From the NCBI RefSeq assembly GCF_963678635.1, contig NC_087070.1:55344617-55408616 (forward strand): a stretch of 64,000 nt of DNA, given 5' to 3'. The stretch comes from Symsagittifera roscoffensis (lineage: Eukaryota > Xenacoelomorpha > Acoela > Convolutidae). A program made the translations under genes and the position numbers. The notes beneath the pieces are model-generated. The model was not told the DNA's origin. It saw only the letters and a program-made list of their open reading frames with translations, and did not search any database. Positions 32,916 to 41,828 of the stretch are shown in pieces (position 1 is the first letter of the stretch; every line of letters begins with the position of its first letter).

Positions 32916-33390
32916 AAAGTTAGATTAAAACCAAACCAAGCCGTAGTAGCGACGTTTAGGATGAGGAACTTGAATGAACTCAGCAATGACAGACAGGTGT
33001 GTCTGGTACCAAATCCAAACAGTAAAAGCTCGGGTATTTTAGGAAGAAGCTTCTCACTCACTCAGAGCGGACTGTGTGTGATTGTGTTATTGAACACAGA
33101 AGCAACAACAGTGACAATACAGAGGGGAAAGAAACTTGGCTATGCTTTGCCTCTGAACACAGACTTTCAGAGTGTGGAGAACTTGAAAAAGTTTGATGTA
33201 ACTAAATCTCCATTGCATGCGAAGAAAGACTGTAAAATGAAGAGAGTGAATGAAATGAAATCTTCTAGGAAATTGTTTTCAATGAAGTCGGAAACAGATG
33301 ATGGGCTGTCTAGTTGTTCCAACTTTCCTGAGAGGCCGACAGAAACAGAGTTAGCAGCGAATAAACCAGTCCTACCTGAGATAGAATATT

Positions 33391-34544
33391 TGAAGGGTAA
33401 AATATCAGACAAGGAACTAGATTCGCTCAGAGCGGTGCTAAGTCGGAACGCAGACGTTTTTTCGAAACATAAGGCCGACATAGGTTGGTGTAATTTTATA
33501 GAACACGAGATTGAGATAGAAGAGGGCTCGGTACCTCATAGGGAAGGGGCGAGAAGGATGACCCCTCACAAGTCAGAAGCGTGTAGGAAGGAAATCGAGA
33601 TGTTAATGGAGTACGACATGATCGAGCCGTCGAAGTCCCCGTGGGCTTGTGGCGTGGTCATGGCGAAAAAGAAAGGAAGACAACTCAGATTTTGTTGTGA
33701 TTTCCGTTATCTGAACGCAGTGACTATAAAGGACGCATACCCGATTCCCCGCATCGATGAGAGCCTATCTAAGCTGGGAGACGCGAAGTTCTTCACGACG
33801 TTGGATTTGGGCTCTGCGTTCTGGCAAGTGCCACTCCGAAAGCAGGATCGAGAAAAAACGGGCTTCGCGTGCGAGCTGGGATTGTTCCAGTGGAAGAGGA
33901 TGCCGTTCGGATTGTGCAACGCGACGGCCACATTCTAGCGACTGATGGCCCAGGCACTCACGAGCGTCACTAAGAAATACGGGAATCTCATCATGTGTTA
34001 TGTCGATGATGTCGTGATTGCAACACCAACCTTAGAAGATCATTTAGAGAGGTTGGAGGAGGTGTTTTCTTGCATGAAGCAGGCGGGTCTGAAATGTAAA
34101 CCCTCTAAGTGTGAAATCCTCAGAGATTCCATAAAGTATCTGGGCCGCCTGGTGGATAAACATTGAGTGAGACCAGATCCTGAAGCGGTTGAAGCGGTGC
34201 TGACCTGGAAGGCACCTAAAACAGATACACAGCTGATAAGTTTTTTGGGATTCGCTAATTGTTATCGAGAGTTCATCAAGGGGTATGCTGAAAAAATATA
34301 CCCCATGCAGCGGTTGATGAGAAACAAGGGCAAAAAAATCACTTGGACTGATGAGGCACAAGTTTCATTTGAGAACATCAAACGTGAACTTTGCGAGGCA
34401 CCGGTCCTCGGCATGCCAACGGAGAAGGGGATGTTCGTGCTGGACACGGATGCATCAGTGGTTGCGATATCGGGCATATTTCACCAGGAGCAGGAGTGGA
34501 ACGGGAGAACGCCGTTAGCCTCGTCTGATAGCCTACGGGAGTAA
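33391..34544 (+). pseudogene. Ty3/gypsy reverse transcriptase and start of RNase H
   Basis: RT motifs in order: IEPSKSPWACGVVMAKKK, LRFCCDFRYLNAVTIKDAYP, TTLDLGSAFWQVPL (catalytic Asp at 33804), MPFGLCNATATF followed by a TAG where Q is usual, CYVDDVVIA (YVDD at 33999-34010), CEILRDSIKYLG, then TGA at 34164, and FLGFANCYREFI. RNase H begins with FVLDTDASVVAIS (about 34434). Both catalytic signatures are intact at residue level; the gene is disabled by the stops and the frameshift near 34510-34540. Family assignment to Ty3/gypsy is secure. Confidence 0.9.
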
Positions 34545-35046
34545 AGTCCTGAGTGATACTGAGATGAAGTACGGCGCACCAAAAGCGGAGATGTTCGCGG
34601 TGATCACTTTCGTGGAAAAATACAGGGCCTACTTGGGGAGTGCTCCCTTCAAGTTACGTGTGGATAATCGTGCCCTTGCCTGGCTGAAAACCTATTCGAT
34701 GGACCAAAGTTATATTGGTCGTTGGATCGTGCGCCTGGATGAATACCACATGATCATAGAGCACAGTACCCTTGACAAGCCCCGGAACGCAGATAGCCTC
34801 AGTAAAAAGACAAAATTTTATGAGCGCCTCGAGGAGAAGCAGGCTAACCAATCGGAAATCAAAGACGGGTTTTCATTTCTGGACAAGGAAACCTACGACA
34901 AACTGCCACTTACTAGGTGGTTAGACAAGTCAGGGCCCCTATACCCGCACACCCTGAGCTTCCGCGGAGTTAAAGCTTTTAGCCAGAGGCGAGCCCGTTC
35001 CGTTGGATCTGCTAGTCCGATCCAATTTGGTACAGCAGGAACTTAG
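34545..35046 (+). pseudogene. RNase H, remainder
   Basis: After the frameshift the frame gives the AYGSKVLSDTEMKYGAPKAE block, YRAYLGSAPFKLRVDNRALA, and HSTLDKPRNADSLSK, which match the second half of gypsy RNase H including the D-N residues near the end. The frame stops at 35044-35046, while the next frame is already open from 35003, so another one-base indel lies between. Confidence 0.8.
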
Positions 35047-36271
35047 CAGGCTGGGTATGAACAGCATTGCTCTATTGAACAGGACGGTGAACGTGGCGCC
35101 GGACGTCATGGGGAAGCTCCGTGACTTGTTGTACAGGGAAGTGGATAGACATGATCGTGAGTGGATGGAGACCATGCAGCGTATGACTGTCACTGAGAGA
35201 ACAGAGAAGAGGTCAGTGTCCATTCGCAGCCGAGGCGTTGAACGGGATTGCAGGTCGATAGTCAACCAGCTGGTGAGCTCGATGACGAAGGAGGTCTTGT
35301 TGAGAACTTCGCTCACTGAACATGGAACACTGAATCAGACCCAAGCCACTGAGGAAGTCAGGATCAAGTCGAAATCTAGAGTGCATTTCACAGACGCAAG
35401 AGAAGAATACGAGCCGAGCCCAGATTGTTCGTCCGGGGACGAAACAATGTCCGGGGAGTCTGATACCTTCAAGCCCGTCAAGGACGAATTGTCTGAGGAG
35501 TCAGACAGTTTTGAGCCCGTGCAGGACGACTCGTCCGGGGAGAGGTTGACGAGACCACCTAGGGGCCGAATTTTGTCCGGGGAGTCGGATTCAAAGCGAC
35601 CAATGGACAGAGTTTTGTCCGGGGAGTCGAGAAACATCTCACACAACTTGGAATATGATGTTGGGGAATCAGTCGGCTCAAGTGTTGACTCGAGGCCCCA
35701 TTCCTGGGACAACACATCTGAAACAACTTCCAATTCCGATATGTCGGAGATTGCGATCCAGTCCTTATTGGTAGACTGGAAGCAGCGCGGGCTGGACCGA
35801 GAAACACATCAGGATCCAGACAGGGACAGGTACACCTCAGATGAAGAGGGCACTGTGGTAGATAATGCCGCTGATGAGCTCGACCTGATAGCAGTTTCGA
35901 AACGCCCAACCAGATTGCTGCCACATGGTACGGTCGTCCGTACCAATCTGGAACCATCTGTGCAGGAAGCGACGCCTTTGAAAAAGATATGGTGTGTCAA
36001 GTTGATGGACGATGCTCATATTCCGGAAATCATGAGTGGGCAAATGAACGTGGTAAAGACGTATTTGAAAGCCAGGTACAGGCTGTCGGATCTCCTAAGG
36101 GCTCAACAAAATGATAGGATGACGAGCAGTTTGAAGAGATGGATCGAGAATGGAGCACCTGACAAGGGAGACTTGGAAGAAGACAGCTACAAGATCTTGA
36201 AGCAATTCTACCTGAAGAGAAAAGACTTGTTGTACCTGAACAAGGACGGAATTGTAGCCTGTAAACGTTAG
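35003..36271 (+). pseudogene. Long acidic spacer between RNase H and integrase
   Basis: The frame of 422 codons has no enzymatic motif that I recognise. Residues 130-220 are acidic and serine-rich and contain repeated SGES/SGDE words coded by GTCCGGGGA-type DNA (near 35431, 35449, 35533, 35575 and 35615). The last 100 residues (PEIMSGQMNVVKTYLKARYR and SYKILKQFYLKRKDLLYLN) look like the N-terminal extension of gypsy integrases. The stop TAG at 36269-36271 is followed in the same frame by the integrase zinc finger. An RH-IN spacer of this length is unusual. Confidence 0.6.
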
Positions 36272-37107
36272 GAGGAGGACAATGTCCTTTACAAATAGAA
36301 TTCAATAGTGTTACCACAGTTGTACCAGCCCGAATTGCTCTTTCGCACACATGATCAGATGGGCCATCAAGGCGTGGACAAAGTGTACAACAGGATACAG
36401 AAACGATTCGAATGGCCGGGATTGAAGAAGGCTTGTGAGAAGTGGATCGGCGCATGTCTGTCATGTCAGCAGGCGAAGGATCCCAGGAAACTGAGGTTCC
36501 CCCTACAGTCAATAGAGTCGTCGGTACCTGAACAAGGACGGAATTGTAGCCTGTAAACGTTAGGAGGAGGACAAGGTCCTTTACAAATAGAATTCAATAG
36601 TGTTACCACAGTTGTACCAGCCCGAATTGCTCTTTCGCACACATGATCAGATGGGCCATCAAGGCGTGGACAAAGTGTACAACAGGATACAGAAACGATT
36701 CGAATGGCCGGGATTGAAGAAGGCTTGTGAGAAGTGGATCGGCGCATGTCTGTCATGTCAGCAGGCGAAGGATCCCAGGAAACTGAGGTTCCCCCTACAG
36801 TCAATAGAGTCGTCGGTACCTGAACAAGGACGGAATTGTAGCCTGTAAACGTTAGGAGGAGGACAAGGTCCTTTACAAATACAATTCAATAGTGTTACCA
36901 CAGTTGTACCAGCCCGAATTGCTCTTTCGCACACATGATCAGATGGGCCTTCAAGGCGTGGACAAAGTGTACAACAGGATACAGAAACGATTCGAATGGC
37001 CGGGATTGAAGAAGGCTTGTGAGAAGTGGATCGCCGCATGCCTGTCATGTCAGCAGGCGAAGGATCCCAGGAAACTGAGGTTCCCCCTACAGTCAATAGA
37101 GTCGTCG
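36232..37107 (+). repeat. Tandem triplication of the integrase zinc-finger segment (292 bp x 3)
   Basis: Units are 36232-36523, 36524-36815 and 36816-37107. Units 1 and 2 are almost identical and share a TAG in AAATAGAATTC where unit 3 has AAATACAATTC. Unit 3 has GGGCCTTCAAGG where the others have GGGCCATCAAGG. Because 292 is not a multiple of 3, each added unit shifts the frame. All three share the TAG after the CKR codons. Confidence 0.95.
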
Positions 37108-37413
37108 GGATTCAACGAAGTGGTGCAAATTGATCATCAGAAAATCTGCATGACAGCAACGGGCTATAATCAGGTGCTGGTAATGATCGACCATTTTACG
37201 AAGTATGCGGAGGCAGCACCCTGCTTGACAGCATCGGCGGAAGAAACATGCGATCATTTGATAAATGTGTGGATAGCGAGGCATGGCTGCCCCATCACAT
37301 TCCAATCCGACAATGGCAAAGCATTCGTGGCTGATCTCACGAAGGAGTTAATGAAAAGGTCGCAGGTAGCGCCGCCCACTCGACCACTTATCACCCGCAA
37401 ACGAATGGCCTAG
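36272..37413 (+). pseudogene. Integrase zinc finger (three copies) and catalytic core
   Basis: Each unit encodes FRTHDQMGHQGVDKVYNRI and CEKWIGACLSCQQ, the HHCC finger that binds LTR DNA. In the third unit, the one contiguous with the core, the second His is Leu (GLQG). The core follows with VVQIDHQ (Asp at 37132), FQSDNGKAFV (Asp at 37309) and, after a one-base frameshift, GLVERQN (Glu at 37416). The first two acidic residues are 59 apart and the last two about 35, matching the DDE integrase pattern. Confidence 0.88.
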
Positions 37414-38591
37414 TCGAGAGGCAAAATCGCACACTGGTATCCATGCTGAAAGTCTATTGCTCGCGTTACATGGATAACTGGGACAAGCACTTGCCGCAAA
37501 TGATGGGTGCTTACAAGAGCACGGAGCATTCCACCACGGGAATAAGTCCGCACATGATGCTAACGGGTCACGAAAAAGAGCTTCCGTTGACGTTTTTCTA
37601 CCCTGAATATGAGGGGAAGAGAACAGCACCGCAAACGTACGTGCGGGATGTTATTAGAAGACAGCAGGACCTCAATGACTTATGCAGGAGGAACACGCAA
37701 CAGGCGCAAATTAGACAAAAAAGGAGGTTTGATAGAAGGACAGCCAATGCGAAAGCCTACGTCTGGGTGTTGCAGGAAGTGGTTCCACCAAAAGGAACCA
37801 AGAAATTATTAAAGAAAAGGCGTGGTCCATTTCAGATAACAGAGGTGCACCAAGGAGGTCGTTTTTATCGACTGAGCACTGGAAGAGCAGCTCATTACGA
37901 AAATATCAAACCACACAATGCCTCGTCAGAGGACTGGTGCATCCCAGCGGACATGCAAGAGGGAGACTATTTGATAGTGGATCCTGCTTGCGAAGTGAAT
38001 GAAAGGGGAACTCGCGACAAAAACGACGGGAATGAGTTGGTGGATGATTGCGACCTACCACTGGATCTGGAGTTGACCGAGCGAGTAGAGGTGGACGATG
38101 AAACTCTACCTTATGCCGAGGAAGACTGGGACTGCCCGGAACAAATCAAAATTGACAAAGGAATACAGCCTGACTTTCCTCTCACAATGGAAACACGCCA
38201 GAGCAAGAGAGGAAAAAACAAGAAGAAATACAATCCGTACGGCGAGGATTTTGTTGTAGACAGGATAGTTTTAAGTGATGTCATGGACTCGCTAGTGGGA
38301 CTGGACGAAGTGGCGGTGCTAGAAGAAATCGACTTGGTGAATGATATGGATCAGGATTGAATCGACGATCGATCAGAACCGGAGGTGGAGTTCGAACCAG
38401 AAGCGGAACAGACTCATGAGCAAGAACTAACGAACTTGCACGTGCTCGAATGGCTCCATGATCTGCCGACAGATCCAAGAGAGACGATCCTGACGATTCA
38501 GGACGTCGATAAAGACGGCATCAAATACATCAGTCGTGACAATACCGAGTCCAACTGGGTCGCCCCAGATGGTCCTCTACGTGTTCCATAA
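37414..38591 (+). pseudogene. Integrase C-terminus and Pol tail
   Basis: From the YHPQTNGLVERQNRTL region the frame is open to TGA 38358 and then to TAA 38589. It contains the post-catalytic helix (NSTEHSTTGISPHMML-like, at about 37515-37560) and a GPF-type module (KKRRGPFQITEVHQGGRFY, at about 37818-37874) ending in HYENIKPH, as in gypsy integrases with a GPY/F module. The last 200 residues are acidic, with a basic patch (RQSKRGKNKKK) that could serve nuclear entry or targeting. It has no chromodomain. Confidence 0.8.
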
Positions 38592-38617
38592 TCCAACCTC
38601 GATCTCCTAGACTTTCG

Positions 38618-38659
38618 GCGATCGACGGGGACGTCGATGGATATTTTTGTCCGGGGAGT
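38618..38659 (+). promoter_or_regulatory. Internal copy of the element's 3' terminal block (possible polypurine tract)
   Basis: The 42 bases align with 49266-49305, the block that abuts the 3' LTR: about 33 of 40 aligned positions agree with one 2-base gap, and both end in TTTGTCCGGGGAGT. This copy lies 27 bases after the pol stop, where an ordinary gypsy element would have its polypurine tract and 3' LTR. It also overlaps the start codon of the macro-domain ORF (38637). Confidence 0.6.
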
Positions 38660-39266
38660 GGGGGTAGGACTCACCCACACCAAAAATCTGGTAATAAAAA
38701 AATTGAAATCGGCAAGAGAAACTGGAGAACTAGAGACAGAGGGCGAGAATGCTAAGAAACCACCTTTTGGACGAACTTTTGAATCGTATTTTGACCTACC
38801 GAACCATTATTCAAACAATATCGTCATAACGGACAGCGATTTCATACTCACGGAACGCACGTGCGCTATATCGATAACCGCGGACGTAAGCTTCAAAACA
38901 GCACTAGCGGCTGATTTCAAAAGAGAGTATAAAAACATCGAATTTTTATGGAAACAGAGGCCTGGTGTGGGAGGAATGATAGCGCTGCCCCCTGTTGCAT
39001 CACAAATACCAGGGAAATTTTTGTGTTTCCTGGTTACCAAGGCCACTGATAGGCAACACGTAGTTCCAAAGAGCTTGGTATTGGCCTTGACTCGACTTAG
39101 GGGTTTTTTGGTTGAGAGAGGAGTGACCTCTCTCTCGTTACCAGTATATGATCTTAATAGGGGAAAGCTACATCCGAGAGAGTTGTACGCACTTGTACAT
39201 GTGATATTTTCAGAAATTGACATAGAGGTTTACTTACATAAAAAATACTATCTGAGCATATGCTAG
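38637..39266 (+). CDS. Macro-domain (ADP-ribose-binding) protein
   Basis: 209 codons, intact. The 60 residues before the domain are basic and unassigned. Residues about 61-205 match the fold order of TARG1/OARD1-type macro domains: strand NIVITDSDFI, then CAISITADVSFKTALAADFK (family: C-I-S-x-D-x-x-M-G-x-G-I-A), VGGMIAL, FLCFLVTKATDRQ (the TK of the family is kept), a helix SLVLALTRLRGFLVERGVTSLSLP, and DIEVYLHKK. The glycine-rich GCGLD loop of the family is replaced by VYDLNRGKL, so the Asp used by TARG1-type hydrolases appears missing; it may bind rather than cleave ADP-ribose. Domain identity is by motif order, without a search. The start codon lies inside the terminal-block copy, so transcription signals may be shared. 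Confidence 0.65.
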   Translation: MDIFVRGVGVGLTHTKNLVIKKLKSARETGELETEGENAKKPPFGRTFESYFDLPNHYSNNIVITDSDFILTERTCAISITADVSFKTALAADFKREYKNIEFLWKQRPGVGGMIALPPVASQIPGKFLCFLVTKATDRQHVVPKSLVLALTRLRGFLVERGVTSLSLPVYDLNRGKLHPRELYALVHVIFSEIDIEVYLHKKYYLSIC

Positions 39267-39734
39267 GAATTGCATTTGGCGAAAAGTGGTTTTTATTAAG
39301 TTAACTTGATAAGAATTAGTGTCAAGTTTTAGATTAGGATTAGGTTTTAGGTACAATACTAGGGATTATGTTTTTATGTGATAATATAGATGTGTGATGT
39401 TTATGTGTTATGTTATTGTTATGATATGTTTTATGTTTTGTGTCATAAAAGACCTAGAGTACTCCAGGTCATCAAGGTGACAGCGCTCATTTGTGCTACC
39501 CTGACGCAGATACAGGTGGACGATCCACCTTGGTGCTCAATTTTTAAATCAGAATTGAGAAGAGAATTTCAATGAAGAGTTTTAAAGAGTTGAATGATGT
39601 TTAATCCAAAAATGATGGTTTCAAGTCGCGACTTGTTTTTTAGATCTTGATTGATCAGAAATTCTTTATTGAATTCATTGAATCAAACGAGACAGGAAGA
39701 AACTACACGACAACAAGAATCAACGCGATAAGAA
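39267..39734 (+). promoter_or_regulatory. AT-rich spacer with palindromes before the SGNH gene
   Basis: There is no gene in 468 bases. It is much richer in AT than the ORFs on both sides. It holds three clear inverted repeats: GACCTAGAGTACTCCAGGTC (39451-39470, nested), AGGTGGACGATCCACCT (39514-39530) and CAAGTCGCGACTTG (39622-39635). It could be an internal promoter or ribosome-entry leader for the downstream ORF. I cannot tell which. Confidence 0.4.
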
Positions 39735-41828
39735 ATGGGTGACACGAACGAACTTATGGAATTCCTCTCAGCGAGTCTAGGAGCGACTCTAGACGAGATC
39801 TATCAGCGGCTGATCGATTGTGATTTTACACGAGAAGACCCGAGGCTGGCGATGTTTGTGGTCGAGCTCCTCAATGCATTAGGACGAGAGGGTCGAGGGA
39901 ATCGCCCTACAGAAGTCGTGTTGATGTTGGCCTTCGGTGAGTCCGGGACTGCCGAGAGAGGTCGAAACCGACTGATGAGATGGCGGCGTGGAGAAATGTC
40001 TGGCCACGACCTGGCTCGTGAGCCAGGACTAGGTGAACAGAGGGACCATCGGCTAGGTGAGATGCCCTTACCGTTCCCACCTGCGCAGCCGCTCATCGGA
40101 GCGAAAAGACAACGTGATGGGCCAGGCCCGTCACATTCGGTCGACTCTCCAACTGCTGCTGCTCCTCCAAAGAGAGTGAGGGTGAGTGAAATAGAGATCC
40201 AGACGTCGGAAACGATTGAGACGTTGGAGAAGAAGGAGATAGACCAGAGCGAGCTGTGTGCCAAACTCCAGGAGTATAGAGCGATAGCTCGAGAAAGAGA
40301 CAAATGGAAACAGAAATACGAAGATCTGCAGGTGGCCTACAAGGAGGATGAAATAAAGCACCTGAAGGAGCTTTATATGGCAAAGGTGAGCCAAGTGTCA
40401 CAGGAAGTTCTGGCGACAATGAAATCCTCGGAGGGATCCAGCGACACACGCCCCAAGACAAGAGTACAGGAGCTGTGTACATCGAGAGGGCCCGAGACCC
40501 CTCAGCAGACACAACAGGCTGCTCCCAGTCTGAGGAACACGATACCAGACCCTTCTGACACCTATCTCGCTCCTCAGTTCCAAGAATCATTCAATCAAGT
40601 CGACAGAGCAGCAATGGATGAGATCAACAGAACCACTGGGCGGACATTGGGTAGGATCGTTCCTTCCCAACGTCGTGATCATTCGTCCAATAGTTCGGAG
40701 CGAGCACCCCGCACGGTAGCGTCCTCGGGGACTGCGCATGGCGGAACCTTTCAAAAGTCCCGCGTGGTAGACATTAGGAAGAATCGGATGGCACGTCACC
40801 AGTTCACGCAAGTGGCCGCGGAGCATCCTCGAGCATGCCTGAATGACATAAGCTGGAACCCCGCTACGAGCGACCAGGTGATTCTCCCAGGGAGTCGCCA
40901 CTTGATTATAGGAGACAGTTTGGTGAGGGATCTGAATGAGATCTTCGTCTATGGTCAGACTACCACTCTGTCCTTTGGAGGAGCCTCAGTGGCTCAGGTC
41001 ATCACGATGATGGAATTCCAGAGCGAAGATCACCTGGATACACTGGTAATAATGCTGGGAACCAACGACGTCTCGAGAGCCCCAGTGACTCCGGAGAGCA
41101 AGTGGGAGCCTCTATTGGTATGCCTCTTGAACGAACTAAAGGAGAAGTACGAGCCCAGGCTTGTAGTGCTGTGCACGATACCACAAAACCCGCTGGTGGG
41201 CCCCACAGTTGTAGATTTCATGAATGGCAACGTGACACGGTGGAACGAAATGATCCGCAGTCTGGTGAGAAACAACCCTGGCGAGCTGCGACTTCTGGAT
41301 CTCGAAAGCATGCTGTGCATGATTGATCACATCGCGCTTACCAGAAATGGATTACATTTCAACACCCAACGAGGGAGACACTGGGTCAATGATGTATTTC
41401 AGACGCAATTGAGGGAAGTGGAGCAGGAGTCGAGGGCGACCAGTTCTCTGGCTCGGACCAGCTCGACCGGAGGAAATAGAATAAGGGCAAGCGTGCCCGA
41501 ATCCCTCGTCAACCGCCTAGGGCCCTTGGCAATGGAGACGGCTGCAGCTGCACCCGTCGCTCCGAGCTCAAACGTAAGAGAGAGGCTACGGACGGCTCCT
41601 CTTCCCAGAACACAATCGCTTGAAAGCCGACTCGGGAGATCAGTTGGTCAGAACAGGAATAACTCGCAGACCGTGTCTAGGAGGAACGACCGCCTGCCAC
41701 GGCAAACCCTGCTTCAGCAGCCGGACCGTCTACGAGCGCCGTGCCAGCGGAGGGAGTTGAACCAGGCAGCGTGCTGCTTTGGAACCGATCAGACTCTAGT
41801 CATTGGGGACAGTACAAGACGAAGTTGA
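39735..41828 (+). CDS. SGNH/GDSL-type hydrolase domain protein with coiled coil
   Basis: 697 codons from ATG 39735. Residues 1-90 form a predicted helical N-terminus without known motif; PPKRVRV at 144-150 is a likely nuclear localisation signal; 165-225 is a probable coiled coil (ELCAKLQEYRAIARERDKWK); 226-385 is low-complexity. The SGNH domain spans about 385-565: block I LIIGDSLVRDL (Ser 395), block II SFGGAS (415-416), block III MLGTNDVSR (442-445), and a C-terminal TRNGLHFN block where His 541 fits the catalytic His but the usual Asp three before it is Asn 538. Family members are esterases or lipases; the substrate is unknown. A second LVIGDS motif at the very end suggests that the frame originally ran on into the next region. 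Confidence 0.75.
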   Translation: MGDTNELMEFLSASLGATLDEIYQRLIDCDFTREDPRLAMFVVELLNALGREGRGNRPTEVVLMLAFGESGTAERGRNRLMRWRRGEMSGHDLAREPGLGEQRDHRLGEMPLPFPPAQPLIGAKRQRDGPGPSHSVDSPTAAAPPKRVRVSEIEIQTSETIETLEKKEIDQSELCAKLQEYRAIARERDKWKQKYEDLQVAYKEDEIKHLKELYMAKVSQVSQEVLATMKSSEGSSDTRPKTRVQELCTSRGPETPQQTQQAAPSLRNTIPDPSDTYLAPQFQESFNQVDRAAMDEINRTTGRTLGRIVPSQRRDHSSNSSERAPRTVASSGTAHGGTFQKSRVVDIRKNRMARHQFTQVAAEHPRACLNDISWNPATSDQVILPGSRHLIIGDSLVRDLNEIFVYGQTTTLSFGGASVAQVITMMEFQSEDHLDTLVIMLGTNDVSRAPVTPESKWEPLLVCLLNELKEKYEPRLVVLCTIPQNPLVGPTVVDFMNGNVTRWNEMIRSLVRNNPGELRLLDLESMLCMIDHIALTRNGLHFNTQRGRHWVNDVFQTQLREVEQESRATSSLARTSSTGGNRIRASVPESLVNRLGPLAMETAAAAPVAPSSNVRERLRTAPLPRTQSLESRLGRSVGQNRNNSQTVSRRNDRLPRQTLLQQPDRLRAPCQRRELNQAACCFGTDQTLVIGDSTRRS

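Larger units (their letters stand above)
32082..38591 (+). pseudogene. pol: pol polyprotein (PR-RT-RH-spacer-IN), broken
   Basis: The domain order PR, RT, RNase H, integrase is that of Ty3/gypsy (Metaviridae) elements. It begins at ATG 32082, in the +1 frame relative to gag and 31 bases behind the gag stop. In-frame stops are TGA 32913, TAG 33936, TGA 34164, TAG 36269 and TGA 38358. Frameshifts lie near 34510-34540, 34980-35010 and 37360-37380, and a 292-bp triplication falls at 36232-37107. After TGA 38358 the same frame stays open to TAA 38589, so the original pol end was probably there. This copy cannot make a working enzyme. Confidence 0.9.
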
